From contig CAMAXZ010000028.1 in NCBI GenBank assembly GCA_945862325.1, positions 1 to 52,284 of the forward strand: a stretch of DNA of 52,284 nt. The letters run 5' to 3'. A model generated the notes under the pieces. That model worked only from the letters and a program-made list of their open reading frames with translations. It searched no databases and was not told where the DNA came from. Of the stretch, positions 43,649 to 51,544 are shown piece after piece (within the stretch, counting starts at the first letter, position 1; the number at the start of each line of letters is the position of its first letter). Origin of the DNA: Klebsiella pneumoniae (GTDB lineage: Bacteria > Myxococcota_A > UBA796 > SXON01). A program made the translations under genes and the position numbers.

Positions 43649-44712
43649 CGCGCCCTTCCCGGCGGGGCCCAGAAGAGGGCCCCCGGCTCCCCGCGAACGA
43701 GGGGCGCCGACGCGAGCTCGGTGACGCCGTCCGGATCGACGTCGTGCAAGACGGCGCGGAAGGGGGTGCGGCCGGCGGCCAGGTCGCCGGCCGGCCGACA
43801 GAGCTCGTAGCGCGCGCCGTAGGGCTCTCGCGCCACGGCCGCGGACGGCGTGGCGCCCGCGACGAGGGGGAGCGACCACGCGTCGTCGCCGAGCGTGAAC
43901 GCGAGCGCGTCGGCGTCGTCGCGCGCGTCGTCGCGCACGCGCCCCGCGAAGCACACCTGTCCTTCGGGGGTGACACGCGCGGCCACGCTCCAGCTCGCGT
44001 CGCGCGCGTCGCCCCACGCCGCGCCGCCGCGCTCGAGGTGCCACGGGGCCGAGATCACCGCGGGCTCCGCGCCCGCCCACTCGTCGAGCGAGCCGTCCAC
44101 GGTCACGGGTCCGGCGATCGCGCGCACCGGTGCGCGCCCTCGAAAGGTGCGATCCACCTGAGGGATGGCCTTGGGCGCGTGGCCCGGCACCCACACCACC
44201 CCGAGGATCCGGGCCACGCCGGCCGTCAAGGGCGTCGCGTCCTCCGGAGTGGGGTCGGCGGGGAGCTGAAGGCTGACGACGCCGTCGCGCAGGTGCACCC
44301 GAAAGCCCGCGCTGGGCCCCGCGTGGGTGTCGGCGAGGGCCGTGAGGGGGGCGGGCGCGCACGCAGCGCCTGTGATGGGGCAGCGCACGACCTCGTCCGC
44401 CGCGACGAACCACCCGGCGTGGGCGTCGACGCGCGCCAGGGAGCCGTTCGGCGCGCCGAACGCGCGCCCGCTGACGAGTCCGCGGATCGCCCCGTCCTCG
44501 AACGACCAGACCTCGCCGCCGTCGAACACGCGCGCCCCGTCGGCCACCCGCACGTCGAGCTCGCGGCGCTCGTTGCGTTCGAGGTCGATCAGCAACGACA
44601 CCATCGCGCCGTCTTCGCGCGCGACGACGACGACCACCGCGGCAGGCAGCCCCCCGCGCGCCACGGAGGCGCAGCCGAGGCCGAGGAGCGCGACGAGGGG
44701 GGGCAGGAGCAC
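43645..44712 (-). CDS. Putative lipoprotein with CBM9/DOMON-like domain
   Basis: A 355-residue protein with a GTG start. VLLPPLVALLGLGCASV gives a lipobox-like LGLGC. The N-terminal part (residues ~25-180) contains strands such as LPAAVVVVVAREDGAMVSLL. The C-terminal ~170 residues show a CBM9/DOMON-like pattern: GPVTVDGSLDEWAGAEPAVI, ARDASWSVAARVTPEGQVCF and AGRVRDDARDDADALAFTLGDDAWSL. It could bind a carbohydrate. It starts 8 bp after the LysR stop on the same strand. The convergent VOC gene shares the CTAG at the ends. Confidence 0.72.
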   Translation of the reverse strand: MLLPPLVALLGLGCASVARGGLPAAVVVVVAREDGAMVSLLIDLERNERRELDVRVADGARVFDGGEVWSFEDGAIRGLVSGRAFGAPNGSLARVDAHAGWFVAADEVVRCPITGAACAPAPLTALADTHAGPSAGFRVHLRDGVVSLQLPADPTPEDATPLTAGVARILGVVWVPGHAPKAIPQVDRTFRGRAPVRAIAGPVTVDGSLDEWAGAEPAVISAPWHLERGGAAWGDARDASWSVAARVTPEGQVCFAGRVRDDARDDADALAFTLGDDAWSLPLVAGATPSAAVAREPYGARYELCRPAGDLAAGRTPFRAVLHDVDPDGVTELASAPLVRGEPGALFWAPPGRAR

Positions 44713-44720
44713 GTCGCAGG

Positions 44721-45659
44721 CTACGCGATCCGCGACGAGGCGCCAACCGGTCGTCCGTGGCCTGTCAGCCCCTGCGTCGGCACCCAGGCCACGAGGTGGT
44801 CGACGAACGCGCGAACTTTCGCAGGGAGGTACGCTCGTTCGACGTACACCGCCGACACCCAGGACTCGGCGCCCACCCGGTCGCGGAGCACCGCCACCAG
44901 CCGGCCCGACGCGAGGTCGTCGCGCACCACGAGGAACGGCAACAAGGCGAGCCCGTCTCCCGCGACCGCTGCCGCGTGGATGATCTCGAGGTCGTTGCTC
45001 GCGATTCGCCCTCGGACGGCCGCGTCGCCGCCACCGCGGAGCGGCCACCGTCGCACCGGCACGTCGTCGGCGTCGGTCGCCAGGAGGGCGTCGTAGTCGA
45101 GCAGGTCGTCGGCGGCGCGGGGGGCCGGGCGCCGCGCGAGGTAGGCGGGGGCGGCCACGACGAGCAGCTCCGTGCTCGCGAGGCGCCGCGCCACGAGCGC
45201 CGGGTCGCGCACGGCGCCCGCGCGCACGGCCACGTCGAACCCCTCGCCGACGAGGTCGACGTGGCGGCTCGCCGTGGACACCTCGAGCTCCACGAACGGG
45301 TGCGCGCGGACGAAGGCGAGCACCACGTCGGCCCACAGCCCGGCTGGACCCGGTGGCACCGACACCCGGAGCAGTCCCCGCGGGACATCGTCCACGCGCT
45401 GGACCGCGGCCTCCGCCTCGCGCGCCGCGAGGACGAGCGGCCGCGCGCGCGCGTACAGCTCCTGGCCGGCGGCGGTGAGGACCAGCCGACGCGTCTCGCG
45501 GTGCACCAGGCGCACGCCGAGGCGCGCCTCGAGGCGGGCGAGCTGCCGGCTCAGGGTCTCCCGCGGCTCCGACGCGCGCCGCGCCGCGGCGGAGATGCTG
45601 CCGGCCTCGACGATGTCGACGAACGCCTCGAACCCCTCCGCGCTGTCCGCCATGGCCAT
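44721..45659 (-). CDS. LysR-type transcriptional regulator
   Basis: A 312-residue regulator with an N-terminal HTH (EGFEAFVDIVEAGSISAAARRASE, then TLSRQLARLEARLGVRLVHRET) and a type-2 periplasmic-binding-like effector domain (LLRVSVPPGPAGLWADVVLAF, VELEVSTASRHVDLVGEGFDVAVRAG). The subfamily resembles AaeR/YafC-like regulators that control an adjacent divergent gene. Here the divergent neighbour is a DoxX-like gene at 45750, so autoregulation and control of doxX are likely. ATG 45659 (MAMADS) or the ATG at 45653 (MADS) may be used. The 90-bp intergenic region contains a TACACT -10-like element toward doxX. Confidence 0.93.
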   Translation of the reverse strand: MAMADSAEGFEAFVDIVEAGSISAAARRASEPRETLSRQLARLEARLGVRLVHRETRRLVLTAAGQELYARARPLVLAAREAEAAVQRVDDVPRGLLRVSVPPGPAGLWADVVLAFVRAHPFVELEVSTASRHVDLVGEGFDVAVRAGAVRDPALVARRLASTELLVVAAPAYLARRPAPRAADDLLDYDALLATDADDVPVRRWPLRGGGDAAVRGRIASNDLEIIHAAAVAGDGLALLPFLVVRDDLASGRLVAVLRDRVGAESWVSAVYVERAYLPAKVRAFVDHLVAWVPTQGLTGHGRPVGASSRIA

Positions 45660-45721
45660 CCGTGATGATTTCGGCCGATAACCGGTCAGGTCGTGACGCT
45701 TATGGTGATTTCGACGGTGGC

Positions 45722-45727
45722 TACACT
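45722..45727 (+). promoter_or_regulatory. Possible -10 element TACACT for the doxX gene
   Basis: TACACT lies 22 nt before the ATG at 45750, in the LysR/doxX intergenic region. A -35 candidate at 45699-45704 (CTTATG) is weak. No clear LysR half-sites can be fixed by eye. Confidence 0.3.
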
Positions 45728-45749
45728 CCGGCGCACCTGGCGCACACCC

Positions 45750-46133
45750 ATGACCAAGAGCCCGCTCGCGTACTGGATCGTCACCGGCCTCTTCGCCTTC
45801 GCCCTCACCGGCTCGGGCGTCATGGGGCTCATCACGCCCGAGCCGATGGCGGAGGTGCTCGCGCACCTCGGGTATCCGGGCTGGTTCTTGCGTTGGCTCG
45901 GCCTCTGGAAGCTCGTCGGTGTGGCCGTCGTGCTCGCGCCGGGCCTCCCCCGCCTCAAGGAGTGGGCGACCGCCGGCTTCACGATCGCGCTCAGCTCTGC
46001 CGCCGTGTCCCACGCGATGTCCGGCGATGGGGTCGGGGAGATCGCGCCGCCCCTGGTGATGCTCGGCCTCGGGCTCGCCTCGTGGGCGCTCCGCCCGGAG
46101 AGCCGCCGCTTCGGCGCATCGCTGACCGCGTAG
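45750..46133 (+). CDS. DoxX-like membrane protein
   Basis: A 127-residue protein with four hydrophobic helices (WIVTGLFAFALTGSGVMGLI, LRWLGLWKLVGVAVVLAPGL, TAGFTIALSSAAVSHAM, APPLVMLGLGLASWAL), of the DoxX_2-like family. These proteins have been linked to redox and quinone-related functions, but no reaction is fixed. It is divergent from the LysR gene and probably regulated by it. An in-frame ATG at 45693 would add 19 residues, which looks less likely. A GC hairpin follows the stop. Confidence 0.85.
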   Translation: MTKSPLAYWIVTGLFAFALTGSGVMGLITPEPMAEVLAHLGYPGWFLRWLGLWKLVGVAVVLAPGLPRLKEWATAGFTIALSSAAVSHAMSGDGVGEIAPPLVMLGLGLASWALRPESRRFGASLTA

Positions 46134-46142
46134 GTGCGTCTT

Positions 46143-46160
46143 GGGCCCGGGCGCGGGCCC
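46143..46160. terminator. GC-rich hairpin between doxX and the Opp ATPase
   Basis: A 7-bp perfect stem (gggcccg and cgggccc) with a 4-base loop (ggcg) in the 31-bp gap between convergent genes. It can serve as a bidirectional terminator even though no T run follows. Confidence 0.45.
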
Positions 46161-46164
46161 CGAG

Positions 46165-46869
46165 CTACCGCACCGGCTCGGCGCGCGTCGCCGACGGCGG
46201 GTTCGTCGTCGCGTAGGCGGACGGGCCGATCGCGATCACCCGGTCCGCGACCGGCGCGAGCGTGCGGAGGTCGTGCGTGACCCAGAGCACGGCGAGCCCC
46301 GCGTCGCAGGCCCTTCGCACGTCGCGCAAGACCCCACGCTCGACCGCCGCGTCGAGCCCGGTCGTCGACTCGTCGGCGAGCAGGAAGGGCGCGCCGCGCG
46401 CGAACCCGATCGCCAGCGCGGCGCGCTGCGCCTCACCGCCGCTCAGGGCGTGCGGGTGACGGGACATGAGGGTCGGAGGCAGGCCCGCGCGCGCGCAGGC
46501 GTCGTCGACCGACGCGCCTCCGAGCCGCGCGGCCTCCCGGAGCTGCGCGCCGATCGTTCGGAGCGGATCGAGCGCGCCGTCCTGCCACACGAGGTCGACG
46601 AGGCGCCCGCGGGCGCTTCGCCAGTCGCGCTCGGTCGAAGGGGTCAGCGAAGCGTGCGCGCGGCGGAAGGTGACGCTGCCGGCGGCTTGCACGACGCCCG
46701 CCGGGAGCCGGCCCACGAGCGCACGCAGGGTCAGGGACTTGCCGCTCCCTGAGGCGCCGACGAGCACCACGAGCTCCCCCGGGCGCAGGTCGAACGAGAG
46801 ATCCCGCAGGATCTCCCTCGATCCGGCGCGCAAGGTGAGCCGGTCGGCGCGGAGCCCGTCCTCAGTCAC
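46165..46869 (-). CDS. Oligopeptide ABC transporter ATPase, OppD-like
   Basis: A 234-residue ATPase with Walker A GASGSGKS, signature LSGGEAQRAALAI and Walker B FLLADESTTGLD, where Ser stands in for the usual Pro after the catalytic Glu. The switch His is in VTHDLRTLA. It is shorter than OppD of enteric bacteria and lacks the C-terminal oligopeptide-transporter extension. Its ATG overlaps the stop of the OppC-like permease by 8 bp. The partner OppF-like ATPase may be the gene at 40222. Confidence 0.88.
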   Translation of the reverse strand: MTEDGLRADRLTLRAGSREILRDLSFDLRPGELVVLVGASGSGKSLTLRALVGRLPAGVVQAAGSVTFRRAHASLTPSTERDWRSARGRLVDLVWQDGALDPLRTIGAQLREAARLGGASVDDACARAGLPPTLMSRHPHALSGGEAQRAALAIGFARGAPFLLADESTTGLDAAVERGVLRDVRRACDAGLAVLWVTHDLRTLAPVADRVIAIGPSAYATTNPPSATRAEPVR

Positions 46870-47635
46870 GCGCCGCTCCTCGGCCGAGGCCGGCGCACGC
46901 GATCGCGGCGCCCCACACGCACGCGGCCGGCGCGAGCCACGCGAGGGGGTTCGCCGACGCGAGGGAGTAGCGGATCATGTTGCCCCACGACGGCGCCGGC
47001 TCCTGGACCCCGAAGCTCCCGAACCACGACAAGGTCGCCTCGGCGACGAGGGCGAAGGCGAGCGCCTCGATCGCCGCGCGGGCGAGGGCGCCGAGGGTGT
47101 TGGCGAGGATGACCTGGCGGACGAGGATGTCGAGCTCGCCATGCCCGCGCGCCCGTGCGGCCAGCACGAACTCACTCCGGCGAAGCTCGAGGATACGCGC
47201 CTCGACGGCGCTCGCCGCGCCCGGCGCGCAGGCGAGCCCGCAGGCGAGGCCCAGGGCCCACGGCGCGCCCCCGAGGGCGACCACCGCAAGAAGAACGAGG
47301 ATGAACGGTGGGATCGCGGACACGGTGGACACCGTGGCGCGCGCGAGGATGGAGAGGGGGCCGTCCGTCCAGCCCGCTCCGACGCCGAGCGCGAGGCCCG
47401 CAGCTACCGAGGTGACGCTCGCGATGGCCCCCGGCAGCGCCCAAGCGCGCGTGCCGGCGACGCAGCGCGCCAGGACGTCGCGCCCCGACGGGTCCTTGCC
47501 GAGCCAGGCGGAGGCCGAAGGCCAGGCGTCCCGCAGCGCCGGTTGCACGTCGGCGACGGGGTCGTAGGGCCAGGCGACCGCGAGGACGACCGCGCCGGCC
47601 AGGACGATCGCCGCGCTTCGGCGCGACGGCGTCAC
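46862..47635 (-). CDS. Oligopeptide ABC permease, OppC-like
   Basis: A 257-residue permease with a GTG start that overlaps the stop of the OppB-like gene. Several transmembrane helices (IVLAGAVVLAVAWP, LPGAIASVTSVAAGLALGVGA, FILVLLAVVALGGAPWALGLA) are present, plus the cytoplasmic coupling loop VLAARARGHGELDILVRQV, the EAA-type motif for contact with the ATPase. The N-terminal segment has LGKDPSGRDVLARCV as in OppC/DppC. It forms the inner-membrane channel with OppB. No start alternative is better. Confidence 0.88.
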   Translation of the reverse strand: MTPSRRSAAIVLAGAVVLAVAWPYDPVADVQPALRDAWPSASAWLGKDPSGRDVLARCVAGTRAWALPGAIASVTSVAAGLALGVGAGWTDGPLSILARATVSTVSAIPPFILVLLAVVALGGAPWALGLACGLACAPGAASAVEARILELRRSEFVLAARARGHGELDILVRQVILANTLGALARAAIEALAFALVAEATLSWFGSFGVQEPAPSWGNMIRYSLASANPLAWLAPAACVWGAAIACAGLGRGAARD

Positions 47636-48588
47636 GGGCGTCGCTCGGGGCGCGGATCCACTGCGGCGCGCACCACCGCCGCGGCCGCTCGGCCACCGGC
47701 CACGAGCGCCGCCGACCAGACCGCGACCCCCGCGGCGACCGGCACGTCCCGCGCGATCGCCCCGGACCAGGCCAGGGCGCCGGCGCCGGGGAGCAGGAGC
47801 GCGCGCTCCACGACGACGGCGGCGCCGATGGCCCACGGCACGCGGGCGGCGAGCGCCGCGGCGAGCGGCGCGGCGAGGTGGTGGACGTAGCGCGGCCACA
47901 GCGGCGCGCCGCGGATGCGGAGCGCCTCGAGGAAGGTCGCGCCGCGCAGGTGGTCGAGCGCGGCGCCGATCCGGTGCTGCGCCTCGGCGAGGCCGCCGCC
48001 CGCCCAGGCGATCAAGAAGAGCCCGAGCACCTCGCGCAGGGCGCTCGGGGTGTCGGGGAGCGCGAACCAGGCCGGGCGCTCGTACCAGCCGCGGCGGACG
48101 CCCTCCCAGGCCAGCGCGTTCAGGCACGTGACGAGCAGGAGCGCGCCGAGGAACGCCGGGATCGACGAGAAGGCGCGCGCCGCCGTCACGAGGGGACGCG
48201 CGCCCGACGGCGCGAGGGCGGCGGCGAGGCCACCGAGGGCGGCGAGGGCGACGCCGGCCGTGACCCGCGCGAGCGTGGATGCCCCCTCGGACAGGACCCA
48301 GGGCGCCACGGGCGCACCGGGGCGGAGGATCCAGCTCTCTCCGAGGTCGCCCGACAGGACCGCGAGCCACGCCCGCGCGACGCGGACGCCCACCGGCGCG
48401 TCGAGGCCCCACACGCGGGCGACGGCCGCACGGTCTCCGGCGACGAGGTCCGCGGCGTCGCCGGCTTGCGCGGCGAAGAGGAGGTGCACCAGGGCGACGA
48501 CCCCGAGCAGGGTGGCGAGGGCCTCCAGCGCCGCCGCGGCCCCGGCCCGCGCGACGCGGAGCCCGGCTCCGCGCGCGTGCGCGCTCAC
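47632..48588 (-). CDS. Oligopeptide ABC permease, OppB-like
   Basis: A 318-residue permease, GTG start overlapping the stop of the binding-protein gene by 4 bases. Predicted helices include ALATLLGVVALVHLLFA, VTAGVALAALGGLAAAL, AFLGALLLVTCLNALA and a C-terminal AGVAVWSAALVAGG. An OppB-like N-terminal region LDAPVGVRVARAWLAVLSGDLGESW (similar to L-P-V-R-Y-xxW-LxxLxGDLGxS) and the EAA-like loop FLEALRIRGAPLWPRYVHH are visible. The pore is formed with the next gene. Confidence 0.88.
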   Translation of the reverse strand: MSAHARGAGLRVARAGAAAALEALATLLGVVALVHLLFAAQAGDAADLVAGDRAAVARVWGLDAPVGVRVARAWLAVLSGDLGESWILRPGAPVAPWVLSEGASTLARVTAGVALAALGGLAAALAPSGARPLVTAARAFSSIPAFLGALLLVTCLNALAWEGVRRGWYERPAWFALPDTPSALREVLGLFLIAWAGGGLAEAQHRIGAALDHLRGATFLEALRIRGAPLWPRYVHHLAAPLAAALAARVPWAIGAAVVVERALLLPGAGALAWSGAIARDVPVAAGVAVWSAALVAGGRAAAAVVRAAVDPRPERRP

Positions 48589-50084
48589 TTCATCGTCCAG
48601 CCGGGGAGCCAGGTGAAGAAGGAGAACGGGTGGATCAGCGCGGCGCGCACCTTCGTGCTCAGGGCCGCGTAGTTGTCGAGGGTCCACAAGAAGACCATCG
48701 GCTGGTCCGCCGCGACGGCGGCGTGCACCTCGCGCATCGCCTGCTTGCGCGCCCACGGGTCGGCCGCGTCGCGCGCCTCGTCGAGCAGGGCGTCCACGGC
48801 GGGGTTCGCGTAGCCCACGAAGTTGCGCGACCCCGCGCTGTGGAGCTGCTCACGCACGTCCTCGTTGCGGTCGAAGGTCCATTGGCTCAACACCACGTCG
48901 AAGCTGCGGTCGCGCCAGACCCGCGCCTTCCAGTCCGCCTCGTCCAGAAACTCGAGCTGGACGGTCACTCCGTGGCGACCGAGTTGACTCTGGAGGTTGA
49001 TCGCCACTTCCTGCGCGCTGTCGAGGGCGCGGTGCGCCGACACCGTGATCGCGAGCGGCTTCCCGCCCTTCGACCAGCCGGTCGGGCCGCGGGTCCAGCC
49101 GGCGGCCTCGAGCCGGCGCGCGCCTTCCGCGGGGTCGGTCGGCGGCGCGACCACGTCGTGATTGTAGAACGGGCTGGACGGCACGAAGGGCCCGGTCACG
49201 CGCTCGCCGGTGCCGACCGGCGCGAGCAGCCCCGGAACGTCCACGAAGCGCGCCACCGCGGCCCGCACCACGGGGTCGGCCCACACGGCACGGCTCTGGT
49301 TGAAGCCAAGGTACCACCACGAGTTCGTCTGGTACGGGTAGAGCTCGACCGCGCGGTTGCCGCGGAGCACGGCGAGGTCGCGCGGCATCACCCGCACGAG
49401 CGCCTCGAGGCTCTCGTACATGAGCAGCTTGGTCTGGTAGCTCTTGTCCGCCACCTCCCGGAGCGTCACCTGCTGGATGCCGACCGGCTTTCGCCAGTTG
49501 GGCACCGCCTCGAAGCTCACGCTGTGGTCGTCGTTGAACCGCGCGAGGCGGTAGGGGCCGGTGCCGATCGGCGCGCTGCGGAACGGGTCCCCGCGCTTCA
49601 CCGACGTGCCGCCGGGGAAGGCGTGCGCCGGGAGGATCTTGAAGTGGAGCTTGTCCTCGGGCTTCACCTCGGGGCGCACGAAGGTGAGCCGCACGGTGTT
49701 CGCGTCCACCTTCTGGACGGCCTCGATGAACGCGACGCGGCCGACCTCGGTCGAGGCCGTCGTCGGGTCTTTCATGGCGCCGACGGTGAACACCACGTCG
49801 TCCGCCGTGAACGGCCGACCGTCGTGCCAGGTGACGTCTCGGCGGAGGCGCACGGTCATCACCCGTCGGTCCGGCGAGAGCTCGCCGGACTCCGCGAGGC
49901 GCGGGGCCGACGCGAGGTCGGTGTCGTCGGCGTAGAGCGACTCGAACAGGAGCTCGTTCGCGCGGGCCTCGGCCATCGAGCTGCCGAACAGGGGGTTCAC
50001 CGTCCCGGGCGCGAGGTCCTCCGCGTAGCGGAGGTTCGCGGCGGCGGCCGACAGGCTGAGGAGGGCGGCGGCGATCAACGACAT
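48585..50084 (-). CDS. Oligopeptide-binding protein, OppA/DppA family
   Basis: A 499-residue solute-binding protein (SBP_bac_5) with a signal (MSLIAAALLSLSAAAAN). The family body is clear: LRYAEDLAPGTVNPLFG, ELLFESLYADD, VRLRRDVTWHDGRPFTADDVVF, SAPIGTGPYRLARFNDD and YQTNSWWYLGFNQSRAVWADP, and NVGYANPAVDALLDEARDAAD. It binds peptides or related compounds in the periplasm and delivers them to the two permeases encoded just downstream. A lipoprotein gene ends 6 bp upstream and is probably in the same operon. No lipobox, so this may be a soluble version. Confidence 0.93.
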   Translation of the reverse strand: MSLIAAALLSLSAAAANLRYAEDLAPGTVNPLFGSSMAEARANELLFESLYADDTDLASAPRLAESGELSPDRRVMTVRLRRDVTWHDGRPFTADDVVFTVGAMKDPTTASTEVGRVAFIEAVQKVDANTVRLTFVRPEVKPEDKLHFKILPAHAFPGGTSVKRGDPFRSAPIGTGPYRLARFNDDHSVSFEAVPNWRKPVGIQQVTLREVADKSYQTKLLMYESLEALVRVMPRDLAVLRGNRAVELYPYQTNSWWYLGFNQSRAVWADPVVRAAVARFVDVPGLLAPVGTGERVTGPFVPSSPFYNHDVVAPPTDPAEGARRLEAAGWTRGPTGWSKGGKPLAITVSAHRALDSAQEVAINLQSQLGRHGVTVQLEFLDEADWKARVWRDRSFDVVLSQWTFDRNEDVREQLHSAGSRNFVGYANPAVDALLDEARDAADPWARKQAMREVHAAVAADQPMVFLWTLDNYAALSTKVRAALIHPFSFFTWLPGWTMK

Positions 50085-50090
50085 GGGACC

Positions 50091-51092
50091 TCAATTCTCT
50101 CGCGAGTCGCCGTAGCGGCTCATGCCCTGGGCGACGGTGAGCGCGCCGACGGTCTCGATGACCCCGCGCGCGGAGGGGAGGGGGGTGCGGAGCGGTTCGA
50201 GGGCGTCGAGGGCCTCGCGGGCCGCGCCGGCTCGGAGGGCCGCGGCGGCGGTGACCGCGTGCAGGCCGGGGCTGTTCACGGGGGAGATCGCGCGCGGGCG
50301 CTCGGGGTCGGCGGCGCCGCGCGCCGCGAGGAGCGCGCAGCGCGGTCGGCCGGCGTCGAGCGCGGCGACGGCGGCCGCTTCGAGGTGCCGTGCCCGCCCA
50401 ACGTCGACGAGCGCGAGCGCGTCGACGAGGGCGCGCCCCTCCGGCGTGACGTCGAGCGCCGCGGCCCGTTCGTCGAGGCCGGCGTCGAACGCCCGGAGCG
50501 CGTCGGCGCACGCCGTGGGGTCGTCGACGTCGGGCAGGGCGAGGCGCCAGGGCCCCAGGTCGGGGCCGAACAGCGCGGCGCCGAGGGGGTCGTCCGTCGC
50601 GGGAAGCGCGTCGGCGCGGGACGCCCACGCCGCCGCGAGCGCGGCGTATGCGCGTGGCGGGAAGTAGCGACGTTCCCCGTCGACGATCGCGGTGAGCGCG
50701 TCGCGCTCCGCGGCGTCCACCGTCGCCGCGGGGGGCGGCTCCGCGCGGCGGCGCGCCACTTCCCAGAACGCGCTGTCCGCCGGCAAGGCGGCGCGCGCGC
50801 GAAGCTCCGCCTCCAACCCCGCCCAGGCCGAGACCGACGCGGCGTCGAGCGTCGCGTGGGTGCGCGCGAGGCGGAGCCGCGCCTCGCGGGTGGCGGCGCA
50901 GGCTTCGGGGCCCTCCGCCGCCACGGCGAGGGCGTTGGCGTGCAAGGCGATCCACGTGTCTCGGTGCGGGTCGACGAGGGCGTCGAAGGCGCCCGGGTCC
51001 GCGGCCACGCGCGCGATCCACCCGCCGAGCGGCGCGTCGTTCGACGGCGCGCCCGAACCCCCGCCGCAGCCGAGCAGGGCGCCGAGGATCAT
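50091..51092 (-). CDS. Putative lipoprotein, unknown function
   Basis: A 333-residue protein starting MILGALLGC, a very short signal with lipobox Cys9 followed by a GGGSGAPSND linker. The mature protein is Ala/Arg/Leu/Asp-rich and mostly helical (AVAAEGPEACAATREARLRLA, LEAAAVAALDAGRPRCALLAARGAA), which recalls TPR-like repeats. No domain was recognised. It lies between the CarboxypepD-reg-like gene (ATGA overlap) and oppA (6 bp), so it may act with the transporter, but the sequence itself shows no link. Confidence 0.6.
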   Translation of the reverse strand: MILGALLGCGGGSGAPSNDAPLGGWIARVAADPGAFDALVDPHRDTWIALHANALAVAAEGPEACAATREARLRLARTHATLDAASVSAWAGLEAELRARAALPADSAFWEVARRRAEPPPAATVDAAERDALTAIVDGERRYFPPRAYAALAAAWASRADALPATDDPLGAALFGPDLGPWRLALPDVDDPTACADALRAFDAGLDERAAALDVTPEGRALVDALALVDVGRARHLEAAAVAALDAGRPRCALLAARGAADPERPRAISPVNSPGLHAVTAAAALRAGAAREALDALEPLRTPLPSARGVIETVGALTVAQGMSRYGDSREN

Positions 51093-51544
51093 TCGCCTTC
51101 GTAGCTCCCGCCCGCGCCCGCGTCGCGAGCGCCGGTGGTGGCGGCGTCGAGGTCCTCGGGGGACGCGGCGAGGCGGATCGTGTCTTCCGCGAGGGTGACC
51201 GTGGCGATCTTCAGCTCGCCGCGCGTGTAGTCGATCGTCGTCTTCGCCTCGTGGAAGCCGAGCTTGAAGAACGAGAAGGTGTAGGTCGTGCGCCGCGCGA
51301 GCCGGGTGCGCTCGCCCTTGTCGTCGCGCAGGTAGTCGATGCGGAAGCGGCCGGTCTCGTCGGTGATGATCTCGACGTTGCCCGGGGCGATCGCCACGTT
51401 GACGCGCGCGAGCGGCGCGCCGTTGCGGTCCACCACCTGCCCGACCAGCGCGTGACTCACGGCGGCGTTGGCAGGGACCGGGAGGACGAGCGCGGCGAGG
51501 AGGGTGGCGACGCGCGCGGCGTGCAGGGCGGTGGGGCGGGTCAC
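51089..51544 (-). CDS. Secreted protein with carboxypeptidase-regulatory-like domain
   Basis: A 151-residue exported protein with a GTG start. Signal peptide VTRPTALHAARVATLLAALVLPVPANA is followed by a beta-sandwich of the CarboxypepD_reg (Ig-like) type: ALVGQVVDRNGAPLARVNVAI, IITDETGRFRIDYLR, TTYTFSFFKLGFHEAK and TTIDYTRGELKIATVTL. It ends in a low-complexity tail (AATTGARDAGAGGSYEGE). The GTG overlaps the stop of the upstream gene (GTGA). The domain usually serves in binding or in folding of outer-membrane/secreted systems. Function unknown. Confidence 0.75.
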   Translation of the reverse strand: MTRPTALHAARVATLLAALVLPVPANAAVSHALVGQVVDRNGAPLARVNVAIAPGNVEIITDETGRFRIDYLRDDKGERTRLARRTTYTFSFFKLGFHEAKTTIDYTRGELKIATVTLAEDTIRLAASPEDLDAATTGARDAGAGGSYEGE

